Shown here piece after piece: positions 43,678 to 52,437 of a stretch of 64,000 nucleotides of DNA (the first letter of the stretch is position 1; every line of letters begins with the position of its first letter). The position numbers and the translations under genes were made by a program. This stretch comes from Desulfobacula toluolica Tol2 (lineage in GTDB: Bacteria > Desulfobacterota > Desulfobacteria > Desulfobacterales > Desulfobacteraceae). The stretch spans positions 3,433,501 to 3,497,500 of the forward strand of contig NC_018645.1 of assembly GCF_000307105.1 (NCBI RefSeq). Reading direction: 5' to 3'. The notes under the pieces are model-generated. The model was not told the DNA's origin and made no database searches. It saw only the letters and a program-made list of their open reading frames with translations.

Positions 43678-45945
43678 ATGAATTCCAGATTAAAACAAAT
43701 TTTTATCCGAATCCGACCGTTTGGTATTGCACTTGTTGTTGTTGTTTTATGTATCCTGGCCATGTCCCAGAAATTTTCTTTTTTCGAATATATGGAATTG
43801 AAAACCATTGATTTGCGATTCCAGGCTAGAGGGAATATTCTTCCCGGCAATAACATAGCACTGGCAATGATTGATGAAAAAAGCCTGACACAGGAAGGCA
43901 AATGGATGTGGCCGAGGTCTAAATTAGCAACGGTTGTAAATAAATTATCAGAGGCCGGTGCAGCTGTCATTGCCTTTGATATCGTTTTTTCAGAACCGGA
44001 TGAAAAAAGTCTTTCAAAACATATCCATCAAATTGAAAAGATTTTGACTGAAAAAAATATTAAAAACAATGCCCTTTCCGGCTATTTGGAAGAACTCAAA
44101 TTAAGTACGGATAATGATTATCTTTTAGCCCGGGCCATCCAACAGTCCAAGTCCAAAATAGTATTGGGTTTTTTTCTCCAGATGGAAGCACGGGAAGTCA
44201 GCCACCTTAAAGCCAAACAATTGAATTTACTACAGGAGCTTGCCCATCCTGCAACTTATAAAATCATTAAATACAACAACATAAAAGCAATGGAATACCC
44301 ATTTTTAAAAGCTGTTGCCCCCCATGCCAATATCCGGCAGATATCCTTGAGTTCGCCCTATTCCGGTTTTTTTAACATAGTTCCCGACCAGGACGGTGTG
44401 ATCAGAACATTGCCAACCCTGATCAAATTTCGTGACGATATGTACGCCCCGCTATCCATTAAAATATTGAGTGCTTATTTAGAAGAGGAGCCTCAGGGAA
44501 TTATAAGCGATTACGGAATCACCTCTTTTTCAATTGGTCAACAGATTGATTTTCCCACAGATGAAAAAGGAATGCTATACATCAATTATAGAGGCGGGGA
44601 AAAAACTTTTCCCCATCTGAGTGTTACCGATATTTTAAATAATAAGATCGACAAGTATGCAGTGAAAGACAAAATAATTATTATCGGGGCAACAGCCGCC
44701 GGTATTTTTGATGAGGTCAGCACACCTTTTGATGCTGTCTATCCAGGGCCGGAAATCCATGCAAACATTATTGACATGCTTTTGAACCAGGACTATTTGT
44801 ATAAGCCGGAATGGCTTGATATTTTAACAATTTTCACCATGATTGTTTTTGGGCTTGGCATTGGTATTCTCTTACCAAAACTCGGTGTTTTGGCAGGTGC
44901 CTGTTCCGCTGTCGGCATCTTTAGCGGCTATATCCTTTTTTGCCAATATCTGTTTACAAGCCATGGATGGATTTTAAATATGGTTTATCCTCTGGCGGTT
45001 ATTCTAATCATATATTCCGTCATGACTGCTCACACTGTATTTATTGAATCCGGCCAGAAACGGTTTATTAAAAATGCCTTTTCTACTTATTTGGCACCGG
45101 CAGTTGTAAAACAATTGATGGATAACCCCGACACTTTGGTCCTGGGAGGTGAAAAACGAAAAATAACCGCTTTTTTTTCCGATATTCAATCGTTTACCCG
45201 TATCAGCGAATCATTACAGCCCGATGAAATTGTTGCATTGCTCAATGAATTTTTAACGCAAATGACGGATATTATTCTGAAACATAACGGCACGGTCGAC
45301 AAATTTGAAGGGGATGCCATCATTGCCTTTTTTGGTGCGCCGGGTGAGGTGATCAACCAGGAAGAAACCGCATGCATAGTCTGTTTAAAAATGCAGCAGC
45401 GGTTATCAGAACTCAGGAACAAATGGAGAGAACAAGGCAAGCCAGAACTGCACATGAGAATCGGTATGGACACAGGGACTGCGGTTGTCGGCAACATGGG
45501 GTCACAAAACCGAATGGATTATACCATGATGGGTGATACCGTTAATATTGCGGCCCGTCTTGAAGGAGTCAACAAGATGTATGGCTGCTACACTCTTGTC
45601 AGTGAAAATACATATATCCCGGCTGCGGCCAATAACGCTGTCTTTGGACGGGAAATAGACTCGGTTTTGCTGATGGGCAAAGAAAAGCCCATTGTCATGT
45701 ATGAACTCATTGGATTTACAGATGATATTGATGACGATACAAAAGCCATGGTTCACCATTATTCAAAAGCATTGCAAGCCTATAGGAAACAGGAATGGAG
45801 TACAGCCATTGCTCTATTTAAAAAGGCATTATCAATATTTCCAGAAGACAAACCGAGTTTGACCCTGCTTCAGCGTTGCCGGGAATTAAACGCTTTGCCG
45901 CCGTCCAAAAACTGGAACAGCGCCTTTAAACTGACATCCAAATAA
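43678..45945 (+). CDS. CHASE2-domain adenylate/guanylate cyclase
   Basis: The 755-residue membrane protein has TM1 near residues 10-33, a periplasmic CHASE2 sensor (about 45-350; DIVFSEPDEKS, YKIIKYNNIKAMEYPFLKAV, IIIGATAAGIFDEVSTPFD), and three membrane helices (about 375-460). A class III nucleotide cyclase domain follows (about 485-665; FFSDIQSFTRISESL, EFLTQMTDIILKHNGTVDKFEGDAIIAFFGAP, RIGMDTGTAVVGNMGS) with both metal-binding aspartates. A short C-terminal helical-repeat region follows. It makes cAMP or cGMP in answer to an external signal. The ATG at 43678 was chosen for its GGAG 9 nt upstream; an upstream TTG frame opening at 43609 is less likely. Confidence 0.93.
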   Translation: MNSRLKQIFIRIRPFGIALVVVVLCILAMSQKFSFFEYMELKTIDLRFQARGNILPGNNIALAMIDEKSLTQEGKWMWPRSKLATVVNKLSEAGAAVIAFDIVFSEPDEKSLSKHIHQIEKILTEKNIKNNALSGYLEELKLSTDNDYLLARAIQQSKSKIVLGFFLQMEAREVSHLKAKQLNLLQELAHPATYKIIKYNNIKAMEYPFLKAVAPHANIRQISLSSPYSGFFNIVPDQDGVIRTLPTLIKFRDDMYAPLSIKILSAYLEEEPQGIISDYGITSFSIGQQIDFPTDEKGMLYINYRGGEKTFPHLSVTDILNNKIDKYAVKDKIIIIGATAAGIFDEVSTPFDAVYPGPEIHANIIDMLLNQDYLYKPEWLDILTIFTMIVFGLGIGILLPKLGVLAGACSAVGIFSGYILFCQYLFTSHGWILNMVYPLAVILIIYSVMTAHTVFIESGQKRFIKNAFSTYLAPAVVKQLMDNPDTLVLGGEKRKITAFFSDIQSFTRISESLQPDEIVALLNEFLTQMTDIILKHNGTVDKFEGDAIIAFFGAPGEVINQEETACIVCLKMQQRLSELRNKWREQGKPELHMRIGMDTGTAVVGNMGSQNRMDYTMMGDTVNIAARLEGVNKMYGCYTLVSENTYIPAAANNAVFGREIDSVLLMGKEKPIVMYELIGFTDDIDDDTKAMVHHYSKALQAYRKQEWSTAIALFKKALSIFPEDKPSLTLLQRCRELNALPPSKNWNSAFKLTSK

Positions 45946-45962
45946 AAAAAGGAAAAACAGAT

Positions 45963-46637
45963 ATGATCCCATGGGAAGAAATCGACCGGGCAAAAGTCCC
46001 CGGACAAAAAGAAGATGTTACACTGCGCAAGAGAGGCACGGAATTCTCGATCCGAACCGCAGAAACAGAACTGATGAACAGCCGACTCCACGGTTCTGAA
46101 GAGGCACTGGCTGAACTCACCTGCAGCCGTATCCGACAAAAATCCGGCCTGAAAATCCTTATCGGAGGTCTCGGCATGGGCTACACACTGGCGGCAGCAC
46201 TTGAACACTCAGGGCCGGATGCACTCATAACCGTATCTGAATTGATCCCGGCTGTGGTCGGATGGAACCGTAAATATTTAGGGCACCTTGCCGGAATGCC
46301 TTTGAATGATCCACGAGTGTCGGTTAAAGAAGAAGACATAGCAAAAACCATCAGAGAAAAAGAATCCTTCTGGAATGCCATAATTTTAGATGTCGACAAC
46401 GGACCCGAAGGGCTTACCCGAAAAGCCAATGACCTGATATACGGAAGGGCCGGTCTGGAAAAATCCTTTCGGGCTCTTTGCCCCGGAGGTATCCTGGCCG
46501 TCTGGTCTTCCGGAGCAGATGAGGCATTCACCCGCAGATTGAAACAAGGAGGATTCAAAACAGAAACCTTAACCACACGAGCCCGCAAACCTGCAAAAGG
46601 CAGCCGTCATACAATCTGGCTTGCAAGAAAACCCTGA
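45963..46637 (+). CDS. Spermidine-synthase-like SAM-dependent methyltransferase
   Basis: The 224-residue protein has the nucleotide-binding motif ILIGGLGMGYTLAAAL (near 65-80), an acidic strand-end VSELIPAVVGWN and the ILDVDNGPEGLT motif typical of spermidine-synthase-fold proteins. The N-terminus aligns with short 'spermine synthase' relatives that carry EFSIRTAETELMNSRLHGSEEALAEL. True polyamine synthases usually have a longer N-terminal beta domain, so the substrate here is uncertain. It follows the cyclase by 17 bp with AAAAGGAA just upstream, so it is probably co-transcribed. Confidence 0.8.
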   Translation: MIPWEEIDRAKVPGQKEDVTLRKRGTEFSIRTAETELMNSRLHGSEEALAELTCSRIRQKSGLKILIGGLGMGYTLAAALEHSGPDALITVSELIPAVVGWNRKYLGHLAGMPLNDPRVSVKEEDIAKTIREKESFWNAIILDVDNGPEGLTRKANDLIYGRAGLEKSFRALCPGGILAVWSSGADEAFTRRLKQGGFKTETLTTRARKPAKGSRHTIWLARKP

Positions 46638-46700
46638 ATGAACTATACCCTGATGTATACCACACTATTTTGAGCCATAAGGCTGGAGGAGAGATATAAA

Positions 46701-46898
46701 ATGAGTACCGGAACAAAAAGAGCTGATATCATAGCCGGCCTGAAAGTTTCCATTGTATTAAAACAGGACCAGAGAACCGGGAAGCTTACCCAGGGAATTG
46801 TCCGGGATATTCTTACAAAATCTGCCACACATCCCCACGGGATAAAAGTTCGCCTGGAAAACGGCCAGGTGGGAAGGGTCAAAACCATTCACACCTGA
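46701..46898 (+). CDS. YwbE family small protein
   Basis: This 65-residue protein is a clear full-length match to the YwbE family of small cytoplasmic proteins of unknown function, with IVLKQDQRTGKLTQGIVRDILT and HPHGIKVRLENGQVGRVK. GGAGGAGAG lies upstream of the ATG. The small basic beta-rich sequence suggests nucleic-acid binding, but no role is established. It lies 63 bp after the methyltransferase gene. Confidence 0.85.
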   Translation: MSTGTKRADIIAGLKVSIVLKQDQRTGKLTQGIVRDILTKSATHPHGIKVRLENGQVGRVKTIHT

Positions 46899-46947
46899 CC
46901 TCAAATCAATGTTTTGAAAAAAATCAAAAACACCGCCTGATTTTTAA

Positions 46948-47316
46948 TTACAGGCCGTCGATGCCGACAGGTTGTTTCACAACGGTTAACAGCATTTTAA
47001 ACCGGGAACAGGCACTGACGGAGTGAGGGACATTGGCTGGCATGACCACTGACTGTCCTTTTGATGCCTTGATTTTGCTGCCGTCAATATTTATCAGGGC
47101 ATCGCCATCAAGTACTTGAATCATTGCATCGCCGGGTGAGGTATGGGCACTGATCTCCTCATCCTTGTCAAAGGCAAACAAAGTTATATTGATATGGGGC
47201 TTGCTTGAAAGGGTTCGGCTTACCACTCTTCCTTCTTCATAATCCACCAGATCAACCAGGTCAACAGGCGTTGAAAAAGGAATGTTCTTGATTAACCGGG
47301 TATCTTTATCGGTCAT
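46948..47316 (-). CDS. Cupin-domain protein
   Basis: The 122-residue protein is a single cupin barrel. The motifs SAHTSPGDAMIQVLDGDALINIDG and VVMPANVPHSVSA are recognisable; the usual HxH pair of the first motif is reduced to one histidine (SAHTS), while PHSV keeps the second-motif histidine. Metal binding may therefore be weak. The ATG at 47316 was chosen for its AGGAG at 6 nt; the frame opens farther upstream at 47367 without a ribosome-binding site. It is convergent with the YwbE gene and divergent from cas1. The role is unknown, often sugar- or small-molecule-related in this family. Confidence 0.8.
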   Translation of the reverse strand: MTDKDTRLIKNIPFSTPVDLVDLVDYEEGRVVSRTLSSKPHINITLFAFDKDEEISAHTSPGDAMIQVLDGDALINIDGSKIKASKGQSVVMPANVPHSVSACSRFKMLLTVVKQPVGIDGL

Positions 47317-47476
47317 GATGATCTCCTGTTTAAAAGTAAGATGTTTCTTTCGTGTTTTAAGTTTCATTGAATATAATCATGGTTCAGTAATCTTGCAAAT
47401 GTTTGTCTTTGCTGTATATCACCAGCCACTTCTGCGATGTTAACCGCGACGAATTGATTTGAAACGATTATTTTGG

Positions 47477-47505
47477 TTGACTTCCATTCATGATAGAAGG
47501 ATTAT
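47477..47505 (+). promoter_or_regulatory. cas1: Possible sigma-70-type promoter of the cas operon
   Basis: TTGACT at 47477-47482 is separated by 17 bp from GATTAT at 47500-47505, a fair -35 with a weak -10. It lies about 85 bp upstream of the proposed cas1 start in the only gap between the cupin gene and the cas genes. Confidence 0.35.
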
Positions 47506-47579
47506 GGCTGAAAATTCAAAGTAAGAATTGTCTCACAATCATAGCTCATAGTCAAAAAATGTGAAATTGAGCGAAAACA

Positions 47580-47594
47580 AGGAGGCCTGCCATT
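47580..47594 (+). promoter_or_regulatory. cas1: Strong ribosome-binding site with AUU start codon for cas1
   Basis: AGGAGG (47580-47585) lies exactly 6 nt before ATT at 47592-47594. The in-frame stop TGA at 47568-47570 closes the frame upstream. Between that stop and the first ATG (47622) there is no ATG, GTG or TTG in frame. The codons after ATT encode QVVINSPGT, the usual first strand of Cas1, which an ATG start at 47622 would remove. Confidence 0.65.
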
Positions 47595-48605
47595 CAAGTC
47601 GTTATAAATTCACCCGGCACTATGATCAAGCAAAAGGATGAAATTTTTCGCTTTCAAAATAAGGAAAACAGACTGGATCTTTCACCCATGAAGGTTGAAT
47701 CCATTATTATTTCAAACAAGGCAATGATAAGCACCCAGGCGATATCACTCGCCCTTGAAAATAACATTGACCTGATTTTTCTGGATCATTATGGTTTCCC
47801 CATCGGAAGGGTATGGTTCTCAAAGATGGGATCAACCGCCATGATTCGCAGGCAACAGCTTGAAGCCGCCAATAATGATCAAGGGCTCAGGCTTGTAATG
47901 GATCTGGTAAAACAAAAGCTGAATAATCAGATCTCATTTTTAAAAAAACTCAAATATGCCAGACCTGAAAAAAAAGAATTATTCCAGGCCCCTGTTCACA
48001 CCATCCAGGGGTCGCTTGACGCCCTGGAACAGGATTTGCCGAATCTTGAGGATTCCAGGTCGTTGATCATGGGGCTGGAAGGGGCGGCAGGGCGGGCATA
48101 CTTTTCCTGTTTATCAAAAGTCATGCCTGAAAAATACCGGTTTAAAGGCCGTTCAAAACGCCCTGCGTTAAATCCTTTTAATGCGGTTTTAAATTATTGC
48201 TATGGAGTGCTTTACAGCAGGGTTGAAAAAGCCTGTATCATTGCCGGTCTTGATCCTTTTGTGGGATTTATGCACACAGACAATTACAATAAAAAATCCA
48301 TGGTGTTTGATCTGATTGAGCCGTTCAGGATTTTTGCAGACCAGGTGGCTGTTTATTTTTTTACCGGCAAAAAAGCCAAGGATGACTATTTTGACATGCA
48401 ATCCCATTCCTGCAGCCTGAATACCAAGGGAAAACCCATGGTGATTGATGCTTTGAACCGGCATCTGGAAGAAAAAGTCCGGTATCGCAAAAGAAATGTA
48501 AAACGAAAACACCTCATCAGCCATGAAGCCCATAAACTTGCAAATATTCTTCTTGAAGACGAGGGGCTTGAACATCCGGACTGGCTGGATATAAAGGAGT
48601 TTTAA
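47592..48605 (+). CDS. cas1: CRISPR integrase Cas1 (AUU start)
   Basis: The protein has 337 residues from the proposed AUU start. Cas1 is the metal-dependent integrase that, with Cas2, inserts new spacers at the leader end of the array. The N-terminal beta domain reads QVVINSPGTMIKQKDEIFRF and SIIISNKAMISTQAISLALENNIDLIFLD. The catalytic helical domain has the conserved Glu in IMGLEGAAGRAYF (near 163), His in GFMHTDNYNKKSMVFDLIEPFR (near 225), and the Glu/Asp pair in DLIEPFR. cas2 follows one base after its stop. The first ATG in frame (47622) has no Shine-Dalgarno sequence and would cut off the first strand. Confidence 0.93.
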   Translation: MQVVINSPGTMIKQKDEIFRFQNKENRLDLSPMKVESIIISNKAMISTQAISLALENNIDLIFLDHYGFPIGRVWFSKMGSTAMIRRQQLEAANNDQGLRLVMDLVKQKLNNQISFLKKLKYARPEKKELFQAPVHTIQGSLDALEQDLPNLEDSRSLIMGLEGAAGRAYFSCLSKVMPEKYRFKGRSKRPALNPFNAVLNYCYGVLYSRVEKACIIAGLDPFVGFMHTDNYNKKSMVFDLIEPFRIFADQVAVYFFTGKKAKDDYFDMQSHSCSLNTKGKPMVIDALNRHLEEKVRYRKRNVKRKHLISHEAHKLANILLEDEGLEHPDWLDIKEF

Positions 48606-48606
48606 C

Positions 48607-48906
48607 ATGTCAACAATGCTTGCGTGGATCATGTATGATATTGCCTCCAACAAAACAAGGGGCAGGGTAGCCAAACAATGTAAAAAATATGGTCTGACAC
48701 GGTTTCAGAAAAGCATATTCCTGGGCAAACTGGATATCAACCGGTTTGATGAACTCGCACAGATGTGCCAGGACGAGATAGATGAGGAAACGGACAGTGT
48801 TTATCTTTTCCCGTTCTGCCAGGATGATTTCAGACGCATCCAGGTTCTTGGCCAGGGCTTTGATAAGAAGCTGGTCAATGATGAGATTTTGTCTAAATTT
48901 TTTTGA
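48607..48906 (+). CDS. cas2: CRISPR-associated Cas2
   Basis: This 99-residue protein forms the structural dimer at the centre of the Cas1-Cas2 integration complex. It has the ferredoxin-like opening AWIMYDIASNKTRGRVAKQCKKYGL with the conserved Asp after the first strand, then FQKSIFLGKLD and a C-terminal strand (VYLFPFCQDD). It starts one base after the cas1 stop, with AGGAG 7 nt upstream of an ordinary ATG, in contrast to cas1. Confidence 0.95.
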   Translation: MSTMLAWIMYDIASNKTRGRVAKQCKKYGLTRFQKSIFLGKLDINRFDELAQMCQDEIDEETDSVYLFPFCQDDFRRIQVLGQGFDKKLVNDEILSKFF

Positions 48907-48928
48907 TCGATAACAGGGTAAAATTTAA

Positions 48929-49594
48929 ATGAAAAAAGCAATTCTCTATTTTAACAATATCAAGCTCAATTCTTCCCAAATTCACAAATTGCGGGGATAT
49001 GTGGGTAATGTGTTTGCCGAACATGACTTGATTCATAACCATGATTCTGTAACCGGGAAAAGTATCTACCGTTATCCCTTGATTCAGTTCAAAATAATAG
49101 ACCATGATCCGTGCATCATTGCCTTGACTGAAAAAGCGGTTCAGGTTTTTACTGAAATATTTATGACCTTGGATGAAATTGTTATTGATGGAAAAGTCAT
49201 CCCCATTTTTGAAAAAGATTTGAAGGTGGAAAGCGTGGAATTTGGTTTTTCCAGTGAAACCTTCATGTATGAGTTTGTTTCACCCTGGGCCAGTTTAAAT
49301 CAGAAAAATTTTAAAATATTTATCACCCTTAAAACCGAGACAGAGAAAACTGAACTTTTGAAGAGGATTTTGATTGGTAATATTTTATCCATGTCAAAAT
49401 ATCTTGGGGTGCATCTGGAAAAAGAACAGCAGATACAAACCAATCTTCAACTGAAACCGGCAAAAGTGATACTCAAGGGAAAACAAATGATGGGCTTCAA
49501 AGGACTATTTAAAACCAATTTCAGAATTCCGGATCACCTCGGACTTGGAAAATCCGTGTCCCGTGGTTTTGGAACCATAAGGAGATTGATATGA
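48929..49594 (+). CDS. cas6: Divergent CRISPR RNA endonuclease Cas6
   Basis: The 221-residue protein lies where type I-B loci carry cas6 and ends in the glycine-rich Cas6 loop (LGLGKSVSRGFGTI, about 205-218). The rest is unlike the common Cas6 sequences I recall. Two ferredoxin-like halves are suggested by FKIIDHDPCIIALTEKAVQVFTEIF and FKIFITLKTETEKTELLKRILIGNIL. Its likely role is to cut the array transcript within each repeat, leaving the 8-nt ATTGAAAC handle. Candidate catalytic histidines are in AEHDLIHNHDS (about 30-40), but this is a guess. It overlaps cas8b by 4 bp. Confidence 0.8.
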   Translation: MKKAILYFNNIKLNSSQIHKLRGYVGNVFAEHDLIHNHDSVTGKSIYRYPLIQFKIIDHDPCIIALTEKAVQVFTEIFMTLDEIVIDGKVIPIFEKDLKVESVEFGFSSETFMYEFVSPWASLNQKNFKIFITLKTETEKTELLKRILIGNILSMSKYLGVHLEKEQQIQTNLQLKPAKVILKGKQMMGFKGLFKTNFRIPDHLGLGKSVSRGFGTIRRLI

Positions 49595-51441
49595 TAAAAG
49601 CCATTGCCGAACTTGGCCGGTATGCCAAAGAAAATAACCCTGAAATGACAGCTTTTGATATCTGGCTTGAGGATTCCTATGATAACGGTAAATATGACAT
49701 TGTATTTTTTGTTGTGTTGAAAAAGGATAATGAGCAGTCAGATTGGAGATATAAAAAAATTGATATCAGCGAAAACGGTAAACACTTAAAAAATAAATTG
49801 ATTTATAAGCGGGGATCTCCAAGGGGAACTGATAAAACCCCGACGGCAAAAGTTGCTAAAAGTATTGCCAGCACCTTTCGTCAAAAAATAAAAGCCTGGT
49901 TTGAATCAAAAAAAGAGGCATCATTTCTCAAAGATTCGGAAAAAGAGTTTTTAAATCAAGTTTTCGAGTTGCTCTCCACCGATGAAGAGCGGATCATTAA
50001 GGATCTTGAAGCGCAATACGAATTAATTGATGCAAAAGGGGTTGTGCTATCATTACAGTTTGTTGAGAATTCTGATTTAAAATATATCGGTGATTTTGAT
50101 TTCTTCTCAGGGTTTATTGTACAGGAAAGCAAAGCTGCTTATAAATTTTCAAAAACATTTAAAAAACATTCATTTTCCAATGATAAAGTTTGTTCCGTTT
50201 GCAATAATTTAAAACAAGAGGTTTTCGGTTATTTCACGTCCTTGGGGTTTTATACGGTGGATAAGCCCGGTATGGTCACTGGTGGATTCCGTCAGGATCT
50301 AAGCTGGAAGAATTATCCGGTATGCCTTGATTGTGCCCTTGATATTGAAAATGGAATCAAATTTAAAGAAGAATTTTTTGATTTCAGGTTCTATGGATTC
50401 AGATATTACCTCATCCCTACAATTATCAATGACAAGGGAAAATTTGAGATTATAGATGCCATTACTGACTACAATCCGGATCAGAAAATAAACAGCAAAT
50501 CAAAAGAAGCAGTTCTAAACCCTGATGAAGAAGTTTTTGACCTTTTAAAAGATTATCAAAACCATGTTCACTTTAACCTGTTATTCTATGATAAACCCAA
50601 TAAAGGTGTCTTCAGAATTCTTGAAAACATAGAAGAAGTGCTTCCGTCAAGAATCAGGTTGTTATACGAGACAAAAGAATATGTGGACGGTCTGTTTATA
50701 TTCAAGAATCCTGAAAAAGACGGCAAAAGGATTTTCAGGTACAGTTTTGGAATATTAAGGGATTTTTTTCCAAGGGATAAAATTCGCGGGAATCATGATA
50801 AAGATTTCCTTCAAATTGTTCGTAAAATATTTTCAGGCTTACCTGTCCAGTATGATTTTCTTGTTACCCATATTATGCGGGCGATCCGAAACCGGTTTGT
50901 GAATAACAATAATTACTGGTTTCAAGCCTTAAGCGGATTCATGATGTTAAATTATTTTTACAAACTTGGCTTATTAAATTGTTTTAAAGGAGCAGATAAT
51001 ATGACACCAGATTTTTATAAGTCTTTTGAAATCAGGAAAACAGATGATTATGAAGAAAAAGTCGATGGATTTTTTGATCAGTTTAATGATTTTTTTAAGA
51101 CCAATGAAAAACGGGGGATTTTTCTTTTGGGTGTATTAACCCAATTATTATTAAATATTCAAGAAAAAGAAAGAGGTTCTACACCCTTCAGAAGCCAATT
51201 AAAAGGTCTTAAAATGGATAGCAGTGATATTACGGGCCTTTTGCCGAAATTGGTTGAAAAATTGGAGCAATATAAAAAAAACTATTATATGAAATTGGAA
51301 AAATTGATTTCAAAATATTTTATTTCATCAGGTGACCATAAAAGCTGGAATCTTACAATAGATGAAATGAATTATGTTTTTGTCCTTGGAATGAACTTAT
51401 CTAAATATTTCAAAATTATAAAAGAGCAAAAGGAGAATTAG
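49591..51441 (+). CDS. cas8b: Type I-B Cascade large subunit Cas8b (Csh1-like)
   Basis: The 616-residue protein is the large Cascade subunit, which recognises the target-adjacent motif. A zinc-finger-like block is visible near 206-250 (CSVCNN then CLDCA), as expected for the Cas8b1/Csh1 (TM1802) group, and the C-terminal region is helical. ATGA overlap with cas6 and the 3-bp gap to cas7 show a single operon. Base composition is clearly AT-richer than in the formate dehydrogenase genes. Confidence 0.88.
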   Translation: MIKAIAELGRYAKENNPEMTAFDIWLEDSYDNGKYDIVFFVVLKKDNEQSDWRYKKIDISENGKHLKNKLIYKRGSPRGTDKTPTAKVAKSIASTFRQKIKAWFESKKEASFLKDSEKEFLNQVFELLSTDEERIIKDLEAQYELIDAKGVVLSLQFVENSDLKYIGDFDFFSGFIVQESKAAYKFSKTFKKHSFSNDKVCSVCNNLKQEVFGYFTSLGFYTVDKPGMVTGGFRQDLSWKNYPVCLDCALDIENGIKFKEEFFDFRFYGFRYYLIPTIINDKGKFEIIDAITDYNPDQKINSKSKEAVLNPDEEVFDLLKDYQNHVHFNLLFYDKPNKGVFRILENIEEVLPSRIRLLYETKEYVDGLFIFKNPEKDGKRIFRYSFGILRDFFPRDKIRGNHDKDFLQIVRKIFSGLPVQYDFLVTHIMRAIRNRFVNNNNYWFQALSGFMMLNYFYKLGLLNCFKGADNMTPDFYKSFEIRKTDDYEEKVDGFFDQFNDFFKTNEKRGIFLLGVLTQLLLNIQEKERGSTPFRSQLKGLKMDSSDITGLLPKLVEKLEQYKKNYYMKLEKLISKYFISSGDHKSWNLTIDEMNYVFVLGMNLSKYFKIIKEQKEN

Positions 51442-51444
51442 AAT

Positions 51445-52437
51445 ATGTCTGAATTTAAAAATAGAACTGAATTACTGTTTCTGTATGATATTGAAAACGC
51501 CAACCCAAATGGTGATCCAAACGATGAGAATAAGCCGAGGATTGATGAGGAAACCGGAAAAAATATTGTAACAGATGTCCGTTTGAAGCGAACCATACGG
51601 GATTATCTGTTTGAAAAGGGTAATGATATTTTTGTTCAGGAGAAAATTTACGATGACGACGGTCATATCCAGGATGCAAAGCTTAGAGCTGCGGACTATC
51701 TTCCGGATGATCCGGAAGAATTGTCCCAAATGTCTGCGGAACAGCAGAAAAAGGAAATTTCAAACAATATTTTAAAGGACTGCATTGATGTAAGGCTTTT
51801 TGGCGCAACAATTCCTTTGGATCTAAAGGTGAAAAAAGGAAAAAAAACAGACAATGTATCAGGCTCTCTGACGTACACCGGTCCTGTTCAATTCAGAGTA
51901 GGCAAATCTTTGCACTCAGTAAAACTGCAATTTTTCAAAGGCACGGGTGCTTTTGCATCAAAAAAGGATGTAACTAAAAAAACATTCAGGGAAGAATATA
52001 TGCTTCCATATTCCTTGATTGGATTTTATGGTATTGCAAATGAAAATGCAGGAAAACATACCAATCTGACTGAAGATGATATCATGCTTTTAAAAAAAGC
52101 AATGTGGAATGGCACCAAGGGATTGATCTCAAGATCAAAGTTTGGACAGATGCCCCGTTTGCTTCTTTCCATCCGTTACAATGAACCGGATTTTTTTATC
52201 GGTGAACTGGATAATCTTGTTCACTTGAAATCTGAGGTCTTTGACACGAAGATACGCAGACCTGAAGATTATATTATCGATATTTCAGAGTTGGTCGGTA
52301 AAATTGAAAAAGTGAAGGATAAGATACATTCCATTTCTTTTATAGTAGATGAAAAAATGCAGTTTAGTTTAAAAGGAGAAAAAGTAAAGTTGTCAGACCT
52401 CGGCAATTTTACGGACGAAGCAACTGAGGTGCTGTAA
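51445..52437 (+). CDS. cas7: Type I-B Cascade backbone protein Cas7 (Csh2-like)
   Basis: The 330-residue protein forms the backbone that coats the guide RNA. The opening LFLYDIENANPNGDPNDENKPR and VRLKRTIRDYL is diagnostic for Cas7 of the Csh2 family. A further conserved glycine-containing block reads FKGTGAFASKKDV. It shares its final base with the first base of cas5 (TAATGA arrangement). AAAGGAG lies before its ATG. Confidence 0.95.
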   Translation: MSEFKNRTELLFLYDIENANPNGDPNDENKPRIDEETGKNIVTDVRLKRTIRDYLFEKGNDIFVQEKIYDDDGHIQDAKLRAADYLPDDPEELSQMSAEQQKKEISNNILKDCIDVRLFGATIPLDLKVKKGKKTDNVSGSLTYTGPVQFRVGKSLHSVKLQFFKGTGAFASKKDVTKKTFREEYMLPYSLIGFYGIANENAGKHTNLTEDDIMLLKKAMWNGTKGLISRSKFGQMPRLLLSIRYNEPDFFIGELDNLVHLKSEVFDTKIRRPEDYIIDISELVGKIEKVKDKIHSISFIVDEKMQFSLKGEKVKLSDLGNFTDEATEVL

